Below, piece by piece: positions 1 through 14,600 of a stretch of 64,000 nt of DNA. The notes beneath the pieces are model-generated. The model made no database searches and had not been told where the DNA came from. It was given only the letters and a program-made list of their open reading frames with translations. Within the stretch, counting starts at the first letter, position 1. Every line of letters starts with the position of its first letter. Position numbers and translations under genes: made by a program. The stretch comes from Callipepla californica brunnescens (lineage: Eukaryota > Chordata > Aves > Galliformes > Odontophoridae). The stretch is from positions 18,409,368 to 18,473,367 of the forward strand of contig JALIRH010000004.1 in the NCBI GenBank assembly GCA_023055505.1. Direction: 5' to 3'.

Positions 1-934
1 GTTTCAGAAATTTCAAATGCACAATGGTGCCTGAATTAAAACGCAACCCTTTTTGGAGCTAGAACTGCACAAATAAAACACGTCGGTAAAATATGATGTG
101 TTTGCACTCAAAGGCAATCTTGAACAAGTGATCCACTAAATCCCCCAATTCCTTGAATGAGAGATTCCCAAACTGTGGATAAGTAGTCCTAAAGCTTCCC
201 ACAGAAGTACACAATATAATTCTAACGTGAAGATATAGAACAGCAAAAAAGGCTATATGCCTCCATGGAGAGAGATTATAGGGCTCACACGAGATACTTC
301 ATTTCAAATTGGTGCAAATCATCTGATTTACAGAAACTATCCATGTGTGCTCTTTACTCACGGCAAATGTAAAAAATTTGAATTAGGAACACCAGTTACT
401 TGGAAAGTAAATTCCCCAAGGTTTGTTGTATACTGCGAAGCTGCTAAGACCCACTGCTTTTAATAAAGTTTTACCCCACAAGGCTCAATCTGCCAGCAAC
501 AAAGAACGAACATCTCCACTAGGTCTGAAGACTGCAAAAGAAATAGCACAGACAGTTCAGACGACTCATACTCTGACAGACCGATCATAGCATGTTGGCC
601 CATAAAACTTTAATGCTAATGCATAAAGACCATGGAAAAACAAACTGGTCTGTAAGCTCCCAAGAGGGGCCTCCTGCCATTAAGCAGCAACACAGCTTCT
701 CAACCAGACTGAATAATCTTGTGCTAAGCTTTAGCATGCTCCATGCTAATTAGCAGTGCAGGGCCAAAAGGAGCAGCTATACCTCAGAACGTGCTAAGGG
801 TTCATTCCTAGAAGACACAGCATTTGCAATATGACAAAGTAGTCACTTTTCCCTTAAAAAGTGTAATAGAGCACATACACAGACTTTGGAAAGACTTTTA
901 ATACACAGAAATAGTATAAGCAAGGTATAAGACC
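1..934. other. Stretch with no recognised gene
   Basis: AT-rich sequence with no exon that I can support on either strand. The longest open frame (about 257-463, plus) has no recognisable motif and no splice context. It may be intron or downstream flank of the minus-strand gene to its right. Confidence 0.5.
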
Positions 935-1318
935 ACAGAATTGAGAACAGTTTAGGTTGGCTGCAGCCTTCAGGAGCACCAGGTCCAACTCCTCCTCAAG
1001 CAGGAACACTAAGAGAAGGGTGTTCAGGGGCATGTCCAGGTGGCTTTTGAAGACCTTCAAGGAAGAGACCCCATAGTCTCTCTGGGCAGCCTATCCTAGC
1101 GTTCTATAATCCACACAGCACATAAGTGCTTCCTCGTGTTCAGATAAACCCTTGTGTGCTCCTGTTTGTTCTCACTGCCTCTTGTTCTGGCACCAGGCAC
1201 CACTGAAAAGAGCCTGGCTCCATCCTGTGGTCTTTCACTGGACTCCTTCCAATATGCCCATGTGTCACACGCACTGGGGAGCCCAGGACTAGGTGCAATA
1301 CTCAAGCCACGGTTTCAC
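935..1318 (-). repeat. CR1-type LINE 3' fragment, reverse orientation
   Basis: Read on the minus strand, this follows the usual CR1 tail: a 'gggctcccca' block near 1273, then 'aggctgcccagagag' (reverse of about 1079-1095), 'cacctggacatg' and a 'gttggacctggtgctcctgaagg' like block, ending in 'caattctgtgg' near 938. It is diverged by many substitutions and small gaps, so it is an old, immobile copy lacking the open reading frames. Confidence 0.82.
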
Positions 1319-1984
1319 CAAATTTGAATAAAAGGGAAGGATTGTCTCCCTCAACCTGGCAGTGTGATGAAGAAACAGAAGCATAGTCAGGGTCACTAAG
1401 TAATCAAATAGAAGAGATCAAGAACCAAGTTACCTGACAAAGGAAATGCTGGCTACTCATAAAGGATCACACTACAGAAGCTCTAATCATCAGAAGATTT
1501 CATTGGCATCACCTTTCTTGAGTAATTTAAGGGAAAATTATGGGAAAAGGACAGAAAAGCAAGGTGGTGATAGCAATTAGCAGTACTCTGTATTAAAAGG
1601 TCAGCAACAGATCCCTGAAACAGCAGAAAGAAACAACAGATACAGCCAGAAGCTGCTGTACCCAGGCAACAAAATAAGGTGATCAGACTGCCCTTTAACA
1701 GCAGACGTTTGAGGTGACAGACTACTTGAAAGCAGCTCAGCGTTCAAACACGCAGCAACAGATAGGTGTGCAGCTTCTCGCAGGGACAAAGGCGCTTTAC
1801 ACTACTTAAAACAGACCTACTCCTCTCTAGAGAGGGCTGCCCTTCACTGCTTGGATTGCCGCAGTCCCGACACCTGCCTTCTAACACATAAAGGGCGTGC
1901 TATCAAGGCTAAGGAGAAAGGATACAAGCTGGGCAGAGGGATCGCGAAATTCAGTAGTAAAAACATCATTAAGGGATCAAAAGC

Positions 1985-2190
1985 CTCCGAGGCTTTGCGG
2001 AAGAGGAGGAAAGCTACGCTTGAAGCAGCTTTCGGGGGGGGAATTAGCAGCTTCAAACCCTTCCTCCCGGCTCGGACGCGGGCAGGCACACCCGGAGCCC
2101 CGCGGCCGTCCCAGCGCCCGGCGCTCGGGCGGTGCTGCAGCGCCCCCCCCGCGGCTGACGCGGATTCCACCGGCCCGGCTGTCACTTCAG
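1985..2190. promoter_or_regulatory. Short isolated GC/CpG-rich patch
   Basis: About 200 bases of GC- and CpG-rich sequence stand out sharply from the AT-rich surroundings, with several gcgg/cccg/cggc runs at 2070-2175. The open frames across it on both strands look like a by-product of base composition rather than genes: they lack splice context and recognisable motifs. It could be a small CpG-island promoter, for example for an unseen neighbour, or an alternative first exon. The sequence does not decide. Confidence 0.35.
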
Positions 2191-2602
2191 CATAGCTCTG
2201 ATGGTCACCTTTCAGGGGTAGTTTCTCCCAAGATCTCTCTTTTCCTGTTGTGCTCTCAGTATCCCTTTCAGTTTGTTAGTCTCAGTGTCGCTGTCGGTCA
2301 AAACAGGTCTCCTGGCGCAGACTTTAAGAGAGCTCACAGCACTTATTGCACCGCTGCCTAGCCAAACCAATTCCAATATTACAGTTCTGTGTCTCACACT
2401 AGCAAAGCAGGCATAGCCAGGACACATACTTTTCCTAGGCCACCCAACAAGTCACACCTGCAGAATATTAACACTGACAGTTCTAATCAGTATTCAAACA
2501 AGAAGAACTTCAGGCAGAAGCACTTTCAATGACAAACTTCACTTTGCAGAACACAGTCACATTTAAAAAAACCCTTCTGATTACACAATTCAAAGGCACA
2601 GT

Positions 2603-5600
2603 TCAAGAATCTAAGTCCACTCCTGATGAACCGATGAGATAAGATGATCTCCTGTTTCACATTTCAGGACCTGATCTCCAAGCTCAGGTAATCATCAGCT
2701 CAGGCTGCTGACCAGAATTCTAGCTTCAACTGTGCATGGTCATTACATTCTGGCCTAGCATTACTTAGAATGAAATTAAGATTATATCCTCTGTATACAT
2801 ACATATGGTTATTACCATTTTCCACATGCATTTCCTTCCAGCTCCATAGAAGATGCAGGGACCTGCTTTTCACTTACCTCTTTATATCATAATTGCCAGA
2901 TAGCATACGAAATGGCAGAGCATCAAATTCAAACTTAATGTCAAAACTAACTGAATACTCAACAAGAAGGGATAGAGCAGCAGATGTGTAAAACTATTTG
3001 GTTCATAAGCTCTTTATGAATGGCTGTCACTATAAATGCTATATCAAGAACAGATTATTCTCCTAAAGAATAATACAAAACACTTCTGGTTCCCATGGAC
3101 ATGTCATGATATTTTAACAGTAAGCTGCTAATAAGAACCTCAGCACATTCTGGGTTGTTTAAGCTGTCCAGAATGATTATGAGCAGCTGTGTTTCAAAAG
3201 TCACTGAACTGGAAACAAAGCTCAAAACATCACTTGCTGTAATATTACAAGCTTCTATTCAAAAATAAAGTAACACCTATTTTGTTGCATATATATATCA
3301 GCTGCACTTATACAGCTGAAAAAAATCCATTCCTCAGTATGTATCCAGAGCATGTCACTGCAAACAAGATTTTTAATTAAAATTGGCATTTCTGAGCCTC
3401 CTACTGACTGACAACCTCTCACAGCCTCCTCCTCAGATGGCTAAACTGGCTTCCAAGAGAGATGGCAGAAAGAAAAAAAATCAAAACACTTGTCTTTGAT
3501 AAGGCTCTGCTGGGGCCAGTATCAATAACAGGAAGCTGCACAGCTGACTACTTTGGAAGTCTTCCCTAACAACTGCTCAAGATATCACAAACAATACAGA
3601 AGGCTTTTTATTCCTAAGCCTACAGGCAGGATAATCAGGTAGGACAATTTTAATCAGAAGCCACAATGCAGAACAACATCAGCACTGCAGTGGGCATAGC
3701 CCTCTTCAGATAGAAGAGTAGGCTTGGGGGCTGGCCAGAGCCCTAGGTGGGAGGTTGGCTCAGCTCTCAGTAAAGCCTTATCCCTTGCAGAAAAGAGGCA
3801 GAAATAGATCCTCAAGTCAAATCATGAAATAAAAAAAGACTTCCTTGATCTGATCACTTTCCCCAATTTAATGCAAAGAATTTATACTGAACACCATTAC
3901 AGTACCTTCGGGAGGTTCTTCTCGCAGATGAGGGGGCAGTTCTTCACTTGTTGTCTCAGTTTCATCTTCCACCATCTGTGTTTCTATGCTAGGTCCCTGC
4001 AGAACAGAACAAGAGGAGGTAAGTTGGAGAACATTCAGAAAGGAACCACAAAACTAATTACAGGATTAGCTAATATGCCAGACATTAAGGACACAAGGGG
4101 CTCCCTTTAGCTCACAAAGAATGCTGCTGATAGATCTGTTTGTGGTCTAATTACTTAAAGGGGGAGGGGGGGGGGGGCAAAAAAAAAAACAAAAAAAACC
4201 ACAGAGCCAGCAAGTAAAAGAGTATGATGATCTGAGTGGACTAAAACAAAAGTGATAATTTAGAAATTTCCACCTTCCATTTACAATGCACATAATGGAA
4301 TCATCATTTCAAATCCTCATTTCCCAAGGGTGGCAGTGGATTCACCATCAGTTGGAAGTTTGAGGAAAAGAAATAGAATCTTGATTTATAAGGATTCATC
4401 TATGTCTCACCAAAACTAGATTCTTAAACATTGGTGCCCTGATGAACACAGATACACATGAGTTATACAGATGGTCCCAACATCTCATTTTTCACTGAAA
4501 GACAAAAACTTGTTTATCCCAACGAGGTCTATTGACTACAGTCTTCCCCATCAGTCACGTTTGTATCTGCACACGCAACACAAATCACTACGAGAAAACT
4601 ACCAGATTGCTCTTCAGAGTCCTGCAATTCCTCTTTTTCCAGCCTTCAGGATCTTGGAAAGAGCCTTCAACATTGCTTGTGTACAGATAGGAGCTGATTT
4701 ACCAGTTTTGTCAACCACAAGAGCATTCAGTTGTATCAACACAGCTGAATTCACCGTGGAGCTATGAAAACATGTTGCTTTCTCAATTTCAAAGTATCGA
4801 AGAAAAATAAACAAGATCCTGTCCTATTCCCGCTCCTCTTTTAAGTAAAGGAGGAAGAAGCAGCACGGATAGTTATGGAGCTCTTTAAAAAAATTCTTCA
4901 AATGCTAGTAGTCAAAGTGAAATTAGAAACATAGTACCCACTAGAAACAAAGCTTTGGGGCTCCCTGAAAACATAAATGGGCTTGTAGCCTAGATATCTG
5001 AAAATGTGTATCAAAATTTACAGCTGGATAGTTACAGATGCCAGATTAAACATCAGTACATCAACAACTTGCAAGATTTCACTTTTCAAACTTGTAGAAA
5101 AAGGAATCATAGCATTAAATCTGCATTATTTCTATATTTTTCAAACCTTGCAACTATAAGGTTACCTACAACATCACTGAGTAGGTTATCTGCTTCCTCA
5201 TTTTGCACACTCTGATCGTTAACGTGCTTTATTTTCTTCCCTCAAAGAAGTATGTCCACGTCTTTTCCTTCTTTCCTTTTCCCCCCCTTCAACAGAATGG
5301 GTATAGAAACAAGTACCACCACACCGCAGCTAAGGTGAACAAAGCAAGTACAAGTCTGGTGCGTGTGCCACTGTTGTAACCTTGACTTCAGCCATCCACA
5401 ACTGCACAAGCTTCACTTTAGGCTTGAGGGAGGATTTCCTCCACATTTAAAAACATCTGACATCAACAGCACCCAGCTCTGATTAAAGTGATACAACCAC
5501 TACAAGGTACTATGTTAATTACTGTAACGAATGATATAGCATTTTATCATGGGAAGGAATAAAGTATGTTTACCATATAGCATAGATAAAGTAATTAGTT

Positions 5601-8600
5601 TGAAATAATCCAATCCAAAAACTCAAACTGAAGAATCAGTTATGGACAACAGTGTCTATTTCATCACTTCACCTGACTAACATGAGATATGTTTTAAGAA
5701 TGTGTTTCAATACATTTCTATCTATTAATGCTACAGAGAGAAAGGAAAAGACAACTATGATAGTACATGAAAACAAAATGTATTTCCATATTTAAAAACG
5801 TATACATGTAAGACATAAGGTACCACTATTTTATTGCAAGCATTCTGAACCATAACTGTAAGAGTTCCAGACTCTAAAGTCTCCTAATCCTACACATGTG
5901 CTTTCTAGTTTGCCAGACTGAGATTACTTCAGAAAACAAAACAAAATAACTCACAGTTAAAGAGCCCTTCACACGAGGCAAAGCTTATGGCCGTGCTGAT
6001 TGTATGCCACCTGATGAGACATTTGGACTTCCCAGGAATAAAGAAAAAAGCAAATATTAACTATGGAACAAATACTGCAAAAGAGTCAGTAGTCTCACTT
6101 TGCTACCATTAGACAAACCCGCTCAATAGTTCATCTTGATAACAGTCAATGACAGTGAAATCCCTTTGGTTAACATCTGCTGCCATTTCCACACATACAT
6201 GCTGTTTGATAACACTTCTGTGTCAAAACTTTAACACTTCCTACTGGGATCCCACAGAAGCACACAATGCAATTACTACTTGTATAGAATATTCTTAATA
6301 CCTAATAGAGAGAGGGAAAGAATATTTAAAGAGAATCTATTTATTAATGAAGAAATCAAAGTAATTTGAACTCTTTTCAGAATGCTTTTTTTTTTTTTTT
6401 GTATTTTGGAGATTTGTTTCAACACTAAATAAAAATAGTTCACTTTATATTTTAAAATTAAATATTAAAAGCAACAAAAATAAAAAAAATGCTGCCTGCA
6501 TAAAACCCTGAAATCTCTTACTTCCTAAAATGAAATTGGAAATATTCTCCATGGTATAAGTCAAATTATTCAGAGATACTTTATCATGTTTGTATCTTGC
6601 CACTAATTGCCCAAAGTAAGGAACTTCCAGGAGAAGCAGTCTCAAATTCATTTCATACTTTAGTATATCACTTTAATCACTGAGAGCAGTGACTAAGTGT
6701 GCAGAGGACCACTACTGAGTTTCACTAAGTAATTAAAATGTGAAACAGTCAATAGTAGATGAAATGTTAAGTTCTAGTATCCACATCTAGAAGTAATACT
6801 TAGGACTCAAAGATTGACAGATGTTATTCATAAGATACCCAGTCTCTTTAAAACAGCTTAATATATTAGATGAATAAGTCCACTGTTTTTCTAGTTATAT
6901 CTGGTGAGTTCAGTTCACCAGGTTTGCTGCAAGCTTGGTAATATAATCAGTACTTAGTATCAGATGTCCATAGTTCTGGCAGCATAATGATCTACAGCAA
7001 ACAAAAAAAATCTAAGAATTATAAATCCTATAGGAGAATTTAAGTTATAGGTATTTTTTTTATGTTATAATTTCCAGAATAGGCATCAATGATTTTTTTT
7101 TTTTTTCATTCTTAAGGATCCTTGACAGATGAAAAATGGAGTGGGATACATACAACTGTGTAAGTTAACAGTTTACACATGAGCAGCCATGCAGTGTATA
7201 GCAATTTTATAATAATCATCTCAAGCTCCAGCTACTGTAGAAGTAACGCACACAGATGTTGCTTTTACACTGATGCCCCCTCCAATAGGATAATGCCTCT
7301 AATAATACGTTTTACCTTATGGCTAGCCAGAAGAGGTCAGGCAGCTGGACTTGATCTTTGTAGGTCCCTTCCAACTAAATTATTCTACTCCAAAAGCATT
7401 TAAGAAGCAGGAAGATGCATCAACAGTTCAGAAACATCTGTAAGTTGTTAACTGTACAATATTATTTTCCATTATATAGGCTTGTATAGTCTTTTAAATC
7501 GAGAAAGAGATTCAATTCCTCACTAGAGGCACTGAAGAACCACTGATTTAAGCATGTACTATTGTAGGAATAGGTTATGGCACAGAGCCTAGGAACATAC
7601 AATTGAAAAGAACTGCATTTTGCTGTCTTATACTGTGCTTCACAGAAGGCTATGTATTTATGGATTGAGAGGACTGCCAGAATTGAATTAAATAAGTGCC
7701 ATGAACTGGAGTGTAATCACTTACCAGCACCTCACATTTTTCCCTGGGACACAACACTTAAGTATAATTCAGGACTTCAGTGTGACGCCAGAATTTTCAG
7801 TATATTTAAAGACAATATATCTTACAAATGCTGCAGTGATAAAAAGGAAGGAGGTTCCCACTCAGTGAGGGTCAGTATTTTCCATGAGGTGTTGAGTTAC
7901 CACAATTACACTGAAATTCAAATCTGTATATGATTTCAGTCAGTCACACAAACAGCATATACCATCTCATTTTCAGTTTATTAAGAAATAAAAAACTAAC
8001 AGGAACACTTCCAACACTAGGCAACCATAACCAGCCCATTTTCTTGACTTAGATGTCAAAAGTGACACAAGGCTGTCACTGTAAATGCTCAAACATGCAA
8101 GTCATGGGAATTGCTAAGGTTTCTAAGTCCCTATAAGCAACCTTGAAATAACCAAAAAACCCAGCCCCCTCTGCACAAACATATTCAGGCCTTCTGGACT
8201 CTACTTTTCTAGTTCACACTAGTTATCACATATAAATTTAAACTGAAGGTTGCTTACTCGTTGTTCACTGAGCCATGATCAGGCTTGTGAATAACCAAGA
8301 AAAAAGATAAAATCCAGTGAAATTTTACTTACTGAAATTTCACGCAGGTAGGAGCAAATATTTCAAGTTTCCTTCAGTTTATGACTAGTAAGAAAACAAC
8401 CCCACTGCTGTTACCAAACAAAGAGAGGCACATACCTTACAACTCTGGCCCTGCTTGCCATTCATACTCAATCCATAGAAACACTTTCTAGATTACTTGC
8501 ACAAAAAAAAAAAAAAGACAAAAATAAAACAAAAAAGAACCCACTGTACAACATATGTGGATACTCTTATACTTTTCTCCATTGTAGTGAAGTCTATTAT

Positions 8601-11600
8601 GAATCAGTTCCCCTTTATAGAGCTGAAGAACTTAAAACCCAAAGCCATGATGGCTTCACCAACAGCATGGTATTTCAGTTCTTCAACCACCATTTAAAAA
8701 TTATGCTCATCTCCTGGACAAACTCCAGCTAACTTCTTATGCAATTTCAAGTAAAAAAAAAAAAAAAAAAGTACGTATTTCCTGACCTAGATTCCACATT
8801 TCTATTCTTGTTCCTGAACACTTTACACCAGTTGCTCCTTTCTGACATTCATTTTCAAATTTGTCTCCGCTCTGCCCTCAAGCTTAGAGCTTCACTTCTT
8901 CCCCTATGAAGAACTGCCTTCTGCCTAGCAAAGCCCCTTCACAGAGGCCCAGGAGGTCACATCTGCTTCATCCTACACAAACCTACAGCTGCCAGCCTAT
9001 ATCATCACATGCCCTCTGTGCTGCCCAGCATCATCAACATTCAGACCATAGAACTGCTCAGGTTGGAAAAGACCTTCAAGATCATCTATGTTATCCTATG
9101 TAGACATGATTCCAATAAAGCAATTTAACAGAAGAAAATTAACAGCAGTGCAGGTTTCACTGCTCCACACAATTTCACTTTTGAGCTTTCTCAGCACAGA
9201 TCCAACAGCATTTTACTTTAAGAAAAAAAGGTAGCACAAAATGTATCTCAGCTGATAACTACAAGGGACAGTTGTGTCTCCAGAGTTACAAAACTTGGTG
9301 GATCCCTGAGAAGAAAAAGTGAACTCATCCCTAAGCACCTGAGACTTTGGAAAGTGCTGTGGGAATCTAACACTGCATTTTCAAAGTACCTTAGTGAAAG
9401 CACTGACCTTTTATTTGTTAAATTTAAAGAATGCTTACCAAATGCACACAAGACTAAACAATTGTTTTCCGGCACACTTTCTCCATTCCTAAAAACACAA
9501 AAAACCCCAGCAGTTCCTTTCATCCCAGGTTTGTTTCCTTCAAGTGGAAGGGAAATGGGGACATGTTATGATTAGGCCCAATGTGTGCCAATGACAAAAG
9601 ACTTGTCAGATCCAGTAACAACAGCTGTTTTGTCTGGCTTTTCTACAATGACATTATTAAGGCTGGTGTTAATTTGGGCTCTCTCTTCTATCCAATCAAC
9701 ATAATGAAGCTCCAGAGAAGTTAATTAAACATGAAATATTGAAGATAAGTTACCCCATCTTCCACACGTGAAAGTGGCTCATGGCTTAGAACGGAATGTC
9801 CTTTCTGTTTCTGCAGAAAGACAAAAAGCCTCAGTTTCCAAGGAAACAAGACTTTTGGTTTTAAAAAAAGATTTTAACAAGTAGACACTATGTAGGCAGT
9901 TTAACACAAAGCCTCTTTTCCAGGGAGCTAATTGTCTACAGGTACTTAATTTCAGCTAAGACACAGAACTAACCAGCACTACCAACTACCGGCCTAAACG
10001 CTAGTGCTGGGAGCTCCTCTCAAACAGCAGAAACAAGCAGGCAGCATTGTTGCTGCACCTTCTGGAGGCAGGTGTTTGTTGCAGCTGTAGGTTTTATTTC
10101 AGCAATAAACTTTCAGTGCATCGTAGAATTAAGACTTCCATTTAAATTTTCCTAAATGCCATACAAACGCTCCAGTGAATCAGCCATTGCTTAAATGCAC
10201 ACCCACACCTCAGGGGTTTCCAAAGTTGGCTGCACTTCTCCTGTAGAGGAGAGAAAAATTGATCTGCAACCATAAACAGTTTTTTCACTTTCCTGTAGGT
10301 TGAAGAGAGCCTCTTGATGGATGCTTTGCTTTTAATTCTGCAAAACAAGGTTAGCACATAATGAGAGCTTCTGTGCTAGGTTTCAGCCCAAGGGGAATTT
10401 GAGTTACAGTTATAAATCCCCTAGAACATTAAAGGAAAGTACAGAAATAGAAATGCTGAGGATGACAGTAGAGTAAAATTATAGCACTTTGTTCATAGTA
10501 CACTGTGAGAACATACTGGAAAAGTTGCTTAGATTACTTGTTCTTCTCTGCACTTGGGCAAACACATTAGGGAGGCTGTGATTTCAACAACATTTAATTT
10601 TGTCTTAACAATGGGGCAGAACATGCCTGCAGAGGAAGGAGGCAACAAGACTGCGTTTTAGTGCAGCTAACCCCAAATGAAGACCAACTTCTATTGTCCT
10701 CAGCAGAAGAGTCAAATCCTATTTCTGCAGTAATAGAACAACTTCACACTGTGAGTAATCCCAATTAGGATTTACTTGGCATAAATAAGTTCTCAACAAA
10801 GCAACACCACAGGCTATCTTCCATTCAGCAAGATAGTAAACAGCCTGCTTTGTACTTCTTACCCTCACACAACAAGAAGTCAATACAGTCAGCAATAGTT
10901 CTGACAGTTCTGCACTCCTAAGCTAGTAATTTTATTGAATTTTATTTTGGTTGACAAATCTTTTCCATCTGAGTTCAGTTACTAAATTGGTGTTAACACA
11001 AAGTATTTTTGAAAAATAAAGAAAACCAGAACACCTTGCTTCTGATTACATACTGACCTGACTCAAAGAGCACTTCTCTCTCAGAGCAGGTTCAACAGTG
11101 TAATAACCAAAAGATTCTTTCGCTGCAGCATAAGAACTGAAAAATTACACAGAAAAAGGCTACATGATTTGCTATCAATTCCAGCTTGAACTGCTGCCTC
11201 CACAAGGAAGAGTATTCCTTGTCCAGAACACCTACTTCCTCTGAAAAACTGACTGTGCAGAAATGCACTGGCTTGGAAAAAATAAGTTACATGAAGGCAA
11301 AGTGTCATTGCACAGCATAATTCACACATTAAGCATCGTTACAGTTGGGAACAGTCTAATACATACAGAAGAGTCACTGCAGCAACACCTGACATGACAG
11401 ACTCTGAAATGGAGTATGGATGGGAAGTGATGTTGGACCAAAGCATGATCCTACAGCACTGCACATCAATCTGAAAGCAATTAAATAATTACCAATGTAT
11501 TGAAAAATCAGTTAACCTCTAACAAGAACTGATCACTCTCTGACATAAGTAACATTATTGGGGAAGAGGAAGAAACATTCCTACAATCAAAAGTAAACAA

Positions 11601-14600
11601 CTAGATGTTATGACCCACAATTTCAGATAGCAAAAGCAGTATATTTTCTCCACCTTGCACCTTGGCATACAGGTTTAACAATTAAAGGCAATGTTACTGA
11701 CTAAAGAAACTGGACAGCATATACTACAGAAAGAATATCTTCCATTTTCCCAATGACACATGCAAGTATCTCTATACTCTAGAAATCTGGAGACTGCATG
11801 AGAAATTTGTCTGAAATGCAGATGAGAAGCCCTTTGCTTAATAACTCAGGCTTATACCAGAGCTTGTTAGTATTTTCTCAACCACGTTACAGACAACACT
11901 TTTTCTCCCCTTCCCATCGTTCTCAGTAAGGTGAGGATTTCACATGCAGTATTTTAAAAAGCTCACAGAGAACTGTGCTAAGCAATGTTCCTTAACAGTG
12001 GTTTCATATGGCCAACTTAAATTACACTACCTGCACTTATACGTATTTCCTTAGTAGTGCACAGCTACTGTTTAGCTTTAATGAGGTGAACTAACTAGTT
12101 TTTCCAAGGGAAGGTTTCTGTAACAAAACTCAAGATACTAAGTATCATAAGCATGTATCCAGCCTGAAAACATAAACACTCCCAATAGTCAACAGAGCTT
12201 TCCACAGAGCAGCCTGAAACAGAAGCTTCTTCAGAGTTTACAATTATAAATTAATAACCCCACAAATCCATTTGAAATCAACAAGTTATTCCAAAAGCAC
12301 CAAAATTCATTTTAAAAGCCAGAGTCTGAGGTTAAGAGTAAAGTATTTTATTCAACCCAGAAGTTGTTTCTGTTCAGTTTATTTCAGGTGGAATTTCAAA
12401 ATGTGTTTTCTGCAAAACACCCAATATTTTGGGATTAGCATTGAGCAAACAAGACAAGAGATAGTGATATGCTGCACTTACTGTACATCACTATCCTGAT
12501 GCTTCTGTTGATACCTAGGTAGTCAAGTCTATTTTCTTCTTCATGAAGGAGCTGTCATCTCAAATCCCAGTTCTTTTAGCTCAGAGTGCTGCCTGTTTAC
12601 TGTCACAGCATTTTAAAGGTATAACACTGAACTGTTTACTTAAGGCACAGAGAAAGCACTACATCTTCCTAGTCCCAAGCTCACCAATTTTAGACCTAAC
12701 CATCACGCATCAACTCAAAGCCAGAAGCACCACCAGCAATAATACCCTTTTTATTTCAGGCATCATAGAAATCTCTCATTTGCTTCCAAATTAACTAGAA
12801 GAACTGCAAATAAGATCACAAGTTCCTGCACACAAGATCACAGCTAGAGTTGCTTCACCCAGCAACAAAACAGCTGTCAGAGAAAACTTGATTGTAACAA
12901 CTGCAAACATTGCACCTGTTGACTTCAGGAAAAACTTATTCCAGTGACAGCTGCCTGCAATTTCTGAGGATCTTCAAGGCACACAAGCTCTTCCTCCAAA
13001 TTGATATTTATATAGAAAGGAGGCACAGAAACTGCACTAGAATCTTCAGCAGCAATCGACCTGTGCTAAGATCACAAGGCCTGCTAACACAGACATAAGC
13101 TGCTTTTCTGACTTCAGACACAAAATAAACTGCTCAAGAGTTCCACTTGCACACAATTTGCCCAGAACACTGAAGGCATGCAACCTCTTCCCATCCCTTT
13201 GAAATTCAGCTAAAACACTGAGAAAGGAAAACCACTACACAGTTTATAAGGTAATGCACTTACTAGAGGTGCCCCATCACGGGAATATTCAAGTCAGAGC
13301 TATTTATAGTATTTGTACTGTCTCTGGTCCCTTTTGCTATCAGTTACATTCACTTCCCTTCCACTTCCTATGAAAAATTTAAGATTACATGCCAGGAAAA
13401 AAAAAAAAAAAAAAAAAGACAACAACATACTCCACAGCAAGCAATACCTTGTCCGTCCTCCCTTTTAATAAGCCGTTCCGTTCCAAAGTGTTTTTCATTT
13501 CAGCTGTCACAAGCCCTGCTAAGCAGGATCACAGGCACATTAAAAAAAGTTACACATACGTCAAATTTTGACAGGACAGTACGTGACACCCCTCAGGAAC
13601 CAAGCTGTTTGAAATCACAAGCAAGAGAAATACCTAGTTTGTTGTTTGTTTTTTTTTTTCCCCTAACTTTTGATAGGACTTGATCTTCAAATGCCTGCCA
13701 CATACTAGATACCTAGTATTCACCTGCCAGCATCAGGTACCAAAAGCAGTTAGGAAAACAGAACAACTGCAGACAGTCGGTTCACATTTGTTTTCTTAAA
13801 TACAGCCATAAAAGTTTCTCAAAGTTGAAACACTTTCAAACACTCTCATTCCAAAACATGCAACTCAGATGTGAACAAGCACCACCACCTCCCCCTGTGT
13901 TTTGCAGAATCATCTGAATTCAGTGAAAAGGGGAAAGCTACTTCAACAACATCACCTCTTTAAGCCTGCTTTCCCAAAGAAGAATTTCAGTATCCCCCTG
14001 ACTCTCAATGCTTCTCATTCCTCTGAGTGCACTTAAGTTAGAGCAGCAACAGGAGCTGCATTGAGAAGCAGCAGCTGCATCAGGCAGCCACCATGGCAAC
14101 TCTAATGCCCTAATACATTCACCTGTTCAAGATGAGGTGCAAAGAGGTTGTTAGCCGGGAAGCATGTACATCGTTCAATTCCAACAAGACCTGAGAAATT
14201 CGGAGTTTAGCTCCACAGGACAATATTAGAAGCTTACTGTGGGATGATAACTGGTGGCTGACAACATGATGGCTGAGGGCTAGGTCCTCTCCCCAAGTTT
14301 ATCCACACCCCCAGTAAATGGAACAACCCTCCCACCCTAAGAGGCTTAGTACCCAGGCTCCTAATGCAACCTGGTGCATTTTCCTGCCATCACAATCTTC
14401 TGCCCTTGAAGAAAAGCAAAAGCTCTTGGCATATTTCAGTCAGAAAATACTTCATATTTCAGCCTTGAGAAAAGATGACAGAGGGAATCTTATTAACATT
14501 TATAAATATCTTAAGTGCAGGAGATAAAGGGATACGGTCAACCTCTTTTCAGCAGCCTGCGGGGACAGGACAAAGTGAAAACAGCCATAAACAAGAGCAT

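Noticed and set aside
1844..2361. Open frames of 113-154 codons across the GC-rich patch
   Set aside because: Same composition effect; no splice context, no motif, frames open on both strands at once.
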